Assembly (NCBI GenBank): GCA_036490515.1 | Contig: DASXDU010000013.1 | Location: 1 to 64,000, forward strand | Source: Palsa-1150 sp036490515 | GTDB taxonomy: Bacteria; Myxococcota_A; Polyangia; Polyangiales; Polyangiaceae | DNA: 64,000 nt | Direction: 5' to 3' | Position numbers and translations under genes: made by a program | Shown: positions 15,693-23,400 of the stretch, piece by piece | How the letters are laid out: each line of letters starts with the position of its first letter | How positions within the stretch are numbered: the first letter of the stretch is position 1 | Notes under the pieces: model-generated | What the model was told of the DNA's origin: nothing | What the model saw: the letters and a program-made list of their open reading frames with translations, nothing else | The model's database searches: none

Positions 15693-17846
15693 TCACTGCG
15701 GCGGCGCCTCGGAGCATACGTGGTTGATGCACGTCGCGCCCTGGGGCGCGCTGCAGCAGTCCGCCGACGTGTTGCACTTGTCGCCGTCCTGCGAGCAACC
15801 CTGGCTCTGCGACATGCAGACCAGCCCCCCGCCGTCGCCTCCGCTTCCGCTGCAGTAGCCGCCGCAGCACTCGGTGCCCGAGGCGCAGCCCTGGCCGTCG
15901 CCCTTGCACGGATCGAGCGCCCAGAAGCCGCGCATCGCGAGGTTCTGCTCGTCCTGGCCCGTGAGGTGGAAGGGCGCGTGGCTCGGGTCGACGCCCGGCT
16001 TGGGGTTCTGGTCGATGGCCGCGACCCAGAGCTGCTTCACGACGGTCTTGTCGCCCGTGAGGACGTTGCCGTACGTGCGGCGGCTGGTGAAGACGACCCA
16101 GAAATAGCCGCCCGCCGCGACGGGCGCGAAGCTGGGCTCGAAGTTCCAGGAGGCGTCGCGCGAGCCGGCGGCGAAGGGGTATCCGTCGCCGTCGAGCCTC
16201 GCGAGGCGCACCTCCTGGTTCGGCGTCACGGCGCTCGCGAAGTAGAGATCGCCGTTGCCGACCCGCGTGTCGGCGGCGGCGGTGCGCGAGTAGAGGACCC
16301 ACTGGCCGTCGGGCGTGATGGACGGCCACGCGATGCGCTGGTTCGGATCGGCACCGGTCGCGACGAGCGTCTGGAGACCCGACACCATCGGGTTCTTCGT
16401 CTCGTCGAAGGCATAGACCTTCAGGTCGCCCGGCGGCGGGGTGTTCCACGAGGCGTACCAGGTCATCGGGTCGCCGGCGTCGACGAAGGCGATCTTCGAA
16501 CCGTCGGGTGACCACGTGGGCTCGGTGACGGGCACACCCATGAGGCCACTGCCGGCGACCGGCTTGCCGTCGGCCGTCGTGTACATGCCGAGGAACCCCG
16601 TGGTCGTGCCGTCGTTCGCGTACGCGAGCCCCTCGGCCATGCCGTTGGTGAGGATGTACTTGCCGGTCGGCGAGAGCGCCGAGTTGCTCCAGCGCACGAC
16701 CGACGAGCTGCTCGCTCCGCCGTTCGACGGGCCCCAGGTGCCGCCGAGGTACACCGTCGGCTGGCCGGTGAGCAGATCGTAGCTGCCGCCGAAGACGCCG
16801 CCGCCGCTGATGAGCGTCGAGCCGTCCGCGCTCACCGTGTGGCACGTCATGAGGCAGCTCGACTGCGTGTACTGCGCTGGATCGCTCAGCGGCGCCTGGT
16901 TCGCGAAGTCGTCGGGCTGCGCGGCGCCCGGCTTGATGCGCAGGACGCGCCCGAGGTTGTTCGACCAGTAGTAGATGGTGCCCTTCATCGAGGCGGGAGC
17001 GACCGTCCACGTGTGGTTGACGAGCAGGGTCGCCTTCGTCCCGTCCCAGCGGGAGACCGTGACCGAGGTCGCGCCCTCGCTCGAGTCGGTGAACTTCTCC
17101 CACGTGGCCCCGTCGATCGCGATCTGCGAGGCCGGCGCGCCCGTGGCCGTGGTGTACGACTCGAGCTCGAAGGTCGGGCTCTTCAGGTGCACGTAGTAGT
17201 CGTCAGTCGCCGTGCCGCCGTTCCACTGGAGGATGGGCGGCAGGAGGCCGCGCGGCCAGAGCGTCCCGTCGTAGGGGTAGGCCCACACGACCGACGCGTC
17301 CGGCCCGCTCGCGCTCCCGAGCTGCGCCTGCACGTTGGCCGCGACGTTCCCGGCGTTCTGCTGGAGGTGGAGCTTCACGGTCAGCGCCGCGGTGGCGTTC
17401 TGGCCCTTGTAGGAAGCCTGCACGGTCACGACACCGCCGAGCGCGCCGCTCGCCGTGAAGAGGCCCGTGCCGTCGATCGCGCCGATCTGCGGCTGGCCGC
17501 TGCTCCACGAGACGTTCGTCGTGAGCGTCTCGGTGGTGCCGTCGCTCATGTGCCCCTGCACCTGGAAGGCCTGCGTCACCGGCTTGCCGCCGAGGCTCTC
17601 GACCGACGCGGTGGCCGGCGTGACCGTGATCGACGTCACGCTCGCGCCGCTGCCGAGGAGCGAGCCGTCGTTGCCCGTCAGGTTGCCGGCGTCGCCCTTC
17701 GGAGGCGGCGTCGTCCCGCCGTCTTCCTGCGCGACTGGCGCGATCCCGCCGCTGCCGCCGCTGCCACACGCCGCCCCGGCGAGACCCGCCGCGATCAGCG
17801 CCGCCGCCCCCAGAAGCTGCACTCCCCGCGTCCAGACGGTGCTCAT
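15693..17846 (-). CDS. TolB-like beta-propeller lipoprotein with Ig-like domain, CX3CH motif and Cys-rich tail
   Basis: Exported protein of 717 residues. Signal peptide with lipobox (LAGAAC, about residue 27), a Gly/Asp linker, a BIG2-like Ig domain at about 65-150 (SITVTPATASVESLGGKP), and then TolB/WD40-like propeller repeats (PTWSPDGSKIAFVD, WPSITPDGQWVLYS). Between them SSCLMTCHTVSADG resembles the CxxCH-x2-S-x-DG haem-like motif of related propeller proteins but has three residues between the cysteines. The tail carries about fourteen Cys in knottin-like spacing. The ribosome site GGAGAGGACGAG before the ATG at 17846 supports the start. Role unknown; binding of an extracellular partner or redox group is possible. 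Confidence 0.75.
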   Translation of the reverse strand: MSTVWTRGVQLLGAAALIAAGLAGAACGSGGSGGIAPVAQEDGGTTPPPKGDAGNLTGNDGSLLGSGASVTSITVTPATASVESLGGKPVTQAFQVQGHMSDGTTETLTTNVSWSSGQPQIGAIDGTGLFTASGALGGVVTVQASYKGQNATAALTVKLHLQQNAGNVAANVQAQLGSASGPDASVVWAYPYDGTLWPRGLLPPILQWNGGTATDDYYVHLKSPTFELESYTTATGAPASQIAIDGATWEKFTDSSEGATSVTVSRWDGTKATLLVNHTWTVAPASMKGTIYYWSNNLGRVLRIKPGAAQPDDFANQAPLSDPAQYTQSSCLMTCHTVSADGSTLISGGGVFGGSYDLLTGQPTVYLGGTWGPSNGGASSSSVVRWSNSALSPTGKYILTNGMAEGLAYANDGTTTGFLGMYTTADGKPVAGSGLMGVPVTEPTWSPDGSKIAFVDAGDPMTWYASWNTPPPGDLKVYAFDETKNPMVSGLQTLVATGADPNQRIAWPSITPDGQWVLYSRTAAADTRVGNGDLYFASAVTPNQEVRLARLDGDGYPFAAGSRDASWNFEPSFAPVAAGGYFWVVFTSRRTYGNVLTGDKTVVKQLWVAAIDQNPKPGVDPSHAPFHLTGQDEQNLAMRGFWALDPCKGDGQGCASGTECCGGYCSGSGGDGGGLVCMSQSQGCSQDGDKCNTSADCCSAPQGATCINHVCSEAPPQ

Positions 17847-17899
17847 TGGCTCGTCCTCTCCCGTACCGGTGCGTGAGCACGTGGCAGGCCAGCCTACGT

Positions 17900-17918
17900 T
17901 TCTCGCGGCTCGCGAGAA
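17900..17918. promoter_or_regulatory. Short perfect inverted repeat in a divergent promoter region
   Basis: TTCTCGCG-GCT-CGCGAGAA (8-base arms, 3-base loop) lies about 54 bases upstream of the TolB-like gene and 166 bases upstream of the aldehyde dehydrogenase gene, followed by the region's only AT-rich patch (AATTTTCCGCAATT). It could be an operator for one or both genes. Confidence 0.35.
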
Positions 17919-18083
17919 TTTTCCGCAATTCGTGAAGTAGCTGGCTGCGGAGGAGCCTGATTCGGATCGCCGGAGATCCACCAGCCACCGTCGGCTGCAC
18001 GCCGGGGAGAGGCGGGCCGACGACGCAGCGGGCCCGAGGGGGACCACTGTCGAGGAGATCTTTGTCTTGCTAACGATCGGCCC

Positions 18084-19541
18084 ATGGCAGCGAGCATCCC
18101 GCCCGATGGGGCACTCCACGTCGCGTCGCGCCGCGTCGATCGGGGGCCGACGCAGACCATCCGGGACCCGTGGACCGGGCAAGAGGTCGGGCAGGTCGTC
18201 CTCGCCGACGCGGCCCGGGCCGAGGAGGCGACGGTCGCCGCCGTCGAGGCGTTCCGCCGGCTGCGGTCCCGGTCGAGCCACGACCGCAAGACGGTCCTCG
18301 CGCGCACGTCGCGGGCCATCGAGGCGAACGCGGACACGTTCGCGGAGCTCATCGCGCGCGAGGCGGGGAAGCCGCTGACGCAGGCCCGCAGCGAGGTCGC
18401 GCGCGCGGTCCAGACGTTCGAGCTGGGCGCCGAGGAGGCGATCCGCATGACGGGCGAGACGCTCCCCCTCGACGTGACGGGACCGACGCGCGGCTACACG
18501 GGCAGCTGGGTGCGCGTGCCCGCGGGGCCGGTCCTCGGGATCGCACCGTTCAACTTCCCGCTCAACCTCGTGGCCCACAAGATCGCGCCCGCGATCGCGT
18601 GCGGGTGCTCGATCGTGCTCAAGCCTCCGCCCCAGGACCCGCTGACGTCGCTGCTGCTCGCCGAGTGCATCCGCGTGTCCGCGGAGCCGGGGGACGAGAA
18701 CGTCGTGCAGGTGGTGCCGTGCGACAACGCGGTGGCCGAGTCGCTCGTCCGCGACGACCGCTTCGCGACCCTCTCCTTCACCGGGAGCGCGAAGGTCGGC
18801 TGGCACCTCAAGTCGATCGCGGGAAAGAAGCGCGTCCTCCTCGAGCTCGGCGGCAACGCGGCGGTCATCCTGCACGAGGACGCGCCCCTCGACGCCGCGA
18901 TGGGGCGCATCGTGACGGGGGCCTTCGCCTACGCCGGGCAGGTGTGCATCAAGGTGCAGCGGCTCTACGTGCACGCGCCGGTAGCGGACGCCGTCACCGA
19001 AGGGATCGTGGCGCGCGCGCGAGCCCTCGAGCCGGCGTCGCCGCTCGACCCGAACGCGGTGTGCGGCCCGATGATCGACGAGGCGAACGCGAAGCGCGTC
19101 GAGGAGTGGGTGAAGGAGGCGATCGGGGCGGGCGCCAGGCTCCTCTGCGGCGGCAAGCGCGAGGGCAACCGGTACTGGCCGACCGTGCTCGCGGTGGACG
19201 GCCCCGGCCACGGGATGAAGGTGGTCGACGAGGAGGTCTTCGGCCCGGTACTGACCATCCACCGCTACGCGGCGTGGGACGAGGCCCTCGCGATGGCGGA
19301 CGAGACGCGCTACGGCCTGCAAGCGGGCGTCTACACGGACTCGCGGACGCGCGTCGCCGAGGCCTTCGAGCGGCTTCACGTCGGGGCCCTCGTCGTGAAC
19401 GACGTTCCGACCTTCCGCGTCGACGTGATGCCCTACGGCGGGACGCGCGACTCGGGCCTCGGCCGCGAGGGCGTGCGCTTCGCGATCGAAGAGATGACCG
19501 AGCGGAAGCTTCTCGTCGTAAAAGGGGGACCATCCTCATGA
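18084..19541 (+). CDS. NAD(P)-dependent aldehyde dehydrogenase
   Basis: Cytosolic ALDH-superfamily enzyme of 485 residues, the normal length, oxidising an aldehyde to an acid with NAD(P). The cofactor segment is APFNFPLNLVAHKIAPA, with the lysine in IVLKPPP; the catalytic Glu is in LLELGGNAA (about residue 256) and the nucleophilic Cys in AGQVCIKVQR (about 291). The C-terminal EEVFGPV motif is intact. The substrate is not defined; the lactaldehyde/glyceraldehyde-3-phosphate-like subfamilies share this phrase pattern. The stop overlaps the start of the Mrp gene (ATGA), so both are cotranscribed. Confidence 0.92.
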   Translation: MAASIPPDGALHVASRRVDRGPTQTIRDPWTGQEVGQVVLADAARAEEATVAAVEAFRRLRSRSSHDRKTVLARTSRAIEANADTFAELIAREAGKPLTQARSEVARAVQTFELGAEEAIRMTGETLPLDVTGPTRGYTGSWVRVPAGPVLGIAPFNFPLNLVAHKIAPAIACGCSIVLKPPPQDPLTSLLLAECIRVSAEPGDENVVQVVPCDNAVAESLVRDDRFATLSFTGSAKVGWHLKSIAGKKRVLLELGGNAAVILHEDAPLDAAMGRIVTGAFAYAGQVCIKVQRLYVHAPVADAVTEGIVARARALEPASPLDPNAVCGPMIDEANAKRVEEWVKEAIGAGARLLCGGKREGNRYWPTVLAVDGPGHGMKVVDEEVFGPVLTIHRYAAWDEALAMADETRYGLQAGVYTDSRTRVAEAFERLHVGALVVNDVPTFRVDVMPYGGTRDSGLGREGVRFAIEEMTERKLLVVKGGPSS

Positions 19542-20434
19542 CTACCCCCGCCCCCCGCGAGCTCCACGGCCGCGCCGTCGGACCGGACGATCCGCTGCCC
19601 CAGGTGAAGAACGTCGTGCTCGTGATGAGCGGCAAGGGCGGCGTCGGCAAGAGCTCGATCGCGTGCAACCTGGCGATGGCCCTCGGTCGCGCGGGCTGGC
19701 GCGTGGGGCTCCTCGACGCGGACATCTACGGCCCGTCGATCCCGACGATGCTCGGCGTGTCCGGCCGCCCCGTGTCCGCGGACGGCAAGACGATCGAGCC
19801 GCTCGCCCGCTTCGGCATCAAGCTCATGTCGATCGGCTTCCTGCTCGAGGACCCGAAGGCGGCCGTCATCTGGCGCGGGCCGATGCTCCACGGCGCGCTC
19901 CAGCAGTTCATGAAGGACGTCACCTGGGGGGAGCTCGACTTCCTCGTGATGGACCTGCCGCCGGGGACGGGCGACGTGGCGCTCACGCTGTCGCAGCGCG
20001 TGAAGGTCACGGGCGCGATCGTCGTGACGACGCCGCAGGGGGTGGCGACCGACGACGTCTTCAAGTCCGTATCGATGTGCAAGAAGGTGAACATCCCCAT
20101 CCTCGGCGTGGTCGAGAACATGAGCTGGTTCGTCGACACGGCGGGCGTGCGCCACGAGCTCTTCGGCAAGGGCGGCGGCCAGGCCGTCGCCGACTTCGCC
20201 GAGGCGCCCCTCCTCGGCCAGGTGCCGCTCGATCCGAGCGTGCGCGAGTGGGCCGACAAGGGGACGCCCGTCGTGCAAGCCGCCCCCACGGGCGAGGCGA
20301 GCAAGGCCCTCGCCGCGATCGCCGAGAAGGTCGTCGAGATCTGCGAGGCGGCGCACGAGGGCGACGACCCCGGCCCGACGATCGACCGCAGCGGCGGTCC
20401 GGGCGGCAAGGTGCGCCTCCCGGTCACGCGCTGA
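19538..20434 (+). CDS. mrp: Mrp/ApbC/NBP35-family P-loop ATPase, iron-sulfur cluster carrier
   Basis: Cytoplasmic deviant-Walker ATPase of 298 residues that carries [4Fe-4S] clusters to apo-proteins. The P-loop is SGKGGVGKSS at about residues 31-40; DADIYGPSIPTML, the switch-like MDLPPGTGD and VENMSWF are all family hallmarks. The CxxC cluster ligands that usually follow VENMS (Cys-x-x-Cys) are absent here: the segment reads FVDTAGVRHELFG, so cluster binding may differ or use other residues. The N-terminal DUF59 domain is also missing. The ATG overlaps the ALDH stop, with AAAGGGGG as ribosome site. Confidence 0.88.
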   Translation: MTTPAPRELHGRAVGPDDPLPQVKNVVLVMSGKGGVGKSSIACNLAMALGRAGWRVGLLDADIYGPSIPTMLGVSGRPVSADGKTIEPLARFGIKLMSIGFLLEDPKAAVIWRGPMLHGALQQFMKDVTWGELDFLVMDLPPGTGDVALTLSQRVKVTGAIVVTTPQGVATDDVFKSVSMCKKVNIPILGVVENMSWFVDTAGVRHELFGKGGGQAVADFAEAPLLGQVPLDPSVREWADKGTPVVQAAPTGEASKALAAIAEKVVEICEAAHEGDDPGPTIDRSGGPGGKVRLPVTR

Positions 20435-20441
20435 AGCTGCG

Positions 20442-23400
20442 TCAGAGCTGGAGGCCCCAGCGGCTGATGGTCTGGCACGCGCTCGTGCCCTGGCACCACG
20501 TGTAGGGGTCGGCGCCCGTCGGGGCCGCGTAGTTCACGGGGTCGTCTCCCGCGTACTCGTAGAGGTTGATCCCGCCTGCTGCGCCGAGCGGATCCCGGCT
20601 CGCGAACCGGCCGTGCGCCGGATCGTAGGCCCGCGCGGCGGTCAGCTCGAGACCCGACGCGTCCTGGAAGTAGCCCGCGTAGCCGACGTCGCTGTCGAGA
20701 TCGCCGCTGACCCTCGAGCGGTTGCCGTAGGGATCGTAGTCGTACTGCGCGCGCACCTTGCCGGTGGCGTCGACCAGCTGCCGCACGCTCCCGAGCTGGT
20801 CTTGCGCGTAGTAGTAGCCCGTCCCGCCGACCACGACGCCCTCGTCGAAATAGAGCTTGCTCACCGGGGACGCGCTCAGCGTGTTGTCGTGCTCGACGCA
20901 GAGCCGGGGCCCGCACCAGGTGTACCCGCGATCCGACACGGCCTTGCCGCTCTGCTTCTGCACGATGCGAACGACGCGGTCCTGACCGTCGTAGGTGAAC
21001 AGGCTCTCGTTCGCGCCGTTCGTCGCGGAGAGCATCCGGTTCGCCGCGTCCCACGTGTACTGCGCGCCGCCGAGCGTCGTCGGGCTCCCGTTGGCGTCGT
21101 ACGTGCCCGACGCGATCGCGTTCGTCGGCGTGTAGCTCAGCGCCTGTGCAGGCGCGTTCGCCGCGATCGACGCGAGGTTGGACGCGCCGTCGTAGGCGTA
21201 CACGTACTGCGGGCTCGACGGCGAGGACGCACCGGTGCCCACGGCCGCGGAGAGCAGCCGGTTCGCGGCGTCGTAGGCGTAGTTGGTCGGTTGCCCGGAA
21301 GAGCCTCCGCCTTCGACCCCGGAGTCGCCACCGCCGCCTGCGTCGCCCTGTCCGGGGCCCGAGCCGTCGTGGCCGCCGCCGCAGTTCGCCGCGAGGAGCA
21401 GGACGAGCGAGGACCCGGCGACGGCCACAATGCGTCGCTTTCCGTCGCTCCTGCCGCGACCGGCCCACCCGAGCAGGAGGAGGAGCCCGGTGGCCAGCGC
21501 CCAGGGGGCGATGCGGAGGACGCGCGCGTCCCCCGCCGAAGGCTCGCGGTCGCCCGGGCCCTGGAACGAGGTCGGCGCGAGCGCACCACCGCCGCTGCCG
21601 CCGGTCTTCTGCCCGACGTAGCTCTCGGTGAAGGTCGTGATCTTGCCTTGAGCATCGTACGCGTACCCGAGCTGCGAGAGCTGCGCCCCGGCCGCGGTGA
21701 ACGTGGCCGCCTGGAGCCTCTCGTCGTTCTTGGCCCCGAGGTACGCCATCGCGACGGTCGGGCCGTGGGCGGAGGAGACTCCGGACACCCGCGCGGTGGG
21801 GTCCGCGTAGCTGAGCGTGAACGTGTCGAGCGCGCTGGTGTCGCTCGTCGGGCGCGAGAGCAGGTCGTATCCCCACGTCTCGGTCGCCCCTCCCGCCGCC
21901 ACACCCGTCGTGCGATCGAGAGCGTCGTACGTGTAGCTCACGGTGTCGTTCGTGCCCGTCGAGCCGGCCACCGGGCTCGCGACGTACTTCAGCCGGCCGG
22001 CGCCGTTCGCGGGCGGAGTCGTCGGATAGTACGCGTAGCTCGTCGTCCCGGTCCCGTCGGTCATCGACGTGAGCCGCGGGTAGGCCGGGTCGTAGGCGAG
22101 GGTCACCGGCGCCGTGGCCGTGAGAGCGCTCGTGTACGTCCAGCCGCCGAGCAGGTCGTCGATGCCGTTGGTCATCGTCGTCACCTGCCCGAGCGCGTCC
22201 TTCACGCTGAGGAGGCGACTCGTCGTCTGCTCGTAGGCGAGGGAGATGCTCGTCGAGTCGGCGTACTGGGTGGAGACGAGGCGCTCCTGGGCGTCTCGCA
22301 CGAACTGCGTCTCGTGCCCGTTCGCGTCGGTGATCGACGAGAGGAAGCCGCCCGGGTTGTACCCGTACGCGACGGTGTGCCCGAGCGCGTCCTTGTGCGC
22401 CGTGCGCTCGCGCTCCGCGTCGAACGTGTCGGTCGCGGTGTTCCCGAGGCGGTCGGTAACGCCCGTCAGGTCGAGCAGCGTGTAGGCGAGCTTGGTGGAC
22501 GTGCCGTCCGGGAAGGAGGCGCTCGTCACCCGGTCCGCCGCGTCGTACGCGAAGGTCACCGTCTCGCCGCCGACGTCGGTCGCGGTGGCGATGCGGCCCG
22601 TGGAGTCGTACGTGAAGGTCAGCGCCGCGCCGAGCGGCCCGGCGATCGAGGTCAGGTAGTCGTTCGAATAGGAGTACGTGGTCACGCCGCCGGCTGCGTC
22701 CGTCATCTTCACGAGCTGCCCGAGCGCGTTGTATTCGTACTGCGTCGTCCCGCCGTTCGCGCGCGTGCGCGTGAGCGGCTCGTGCTGCCCGTTGTACGTG
22801 TAGGACACGAGCACTTCGTTGCGCGTGCCGGTCGTGTTGGCGATCGACAGCAGATCGATGCCCGTGGGGTCGTAGGTGAACGTCAGGGTCCGTCCGGACG
22901 GGTCCATGGCCTGCGTCGGCCGGCCGAACGCGTTGTACGCGTAGGTCCAGAGCTGCGTCGTCGTCCCGTCGTCGAGCAGGCGGCCCGCGTGGAGCGGGGT
23001 ATTGCTCGTCCCGACGTAGAGCGACCCGCTCGTCTGCCCCGGATAGTCGAACCACACGCGGTTCTCGAGCGGCTCCTTGACGCTCTCGGGCACGCGCGAC
23101 GTCGAGTCGTCGAGCGTGTGGAGCCAGTGGACGATCCGCGCCTGCGTGTAGTCGAGGGCGCCCGAGCTCATGGCGGCCGCGTACTGCTGCGCGTCCCAGA
23201 CGTACGTGTTGCGGTAGTCGAGGTACGAGTTCGTCGTCGCCATGCCGGTCGGCGTCGCCGGGTCGGAGTCGTCGATTCCCGGGGGAGCCTGGATGAACTC
23301 GAAGTGACTGACGCGTCCGATCGCGTCGGTGACCGTCAGGTAACGTTGCGCGTTGTACGTCACGTCGTCGTCGCCCGCGGCGAAGTTCGTGGTGCCGTAC

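Noticed and set aside
17850..19379. Upstream extension of the TolB-like protein frame into the aldehyde dehydrogenase region
   Set aside because: It is antisense to a clear ALDH gene; the signal peptide and ribosome site fix the start at 17846.
20442..20600. Polymorphic toxin domain at the RHS C terminus
   Set aside because: Only about 25 residues follow the conserved core end and no immunity gene is adjacent; the next gene is the convergent mrp.
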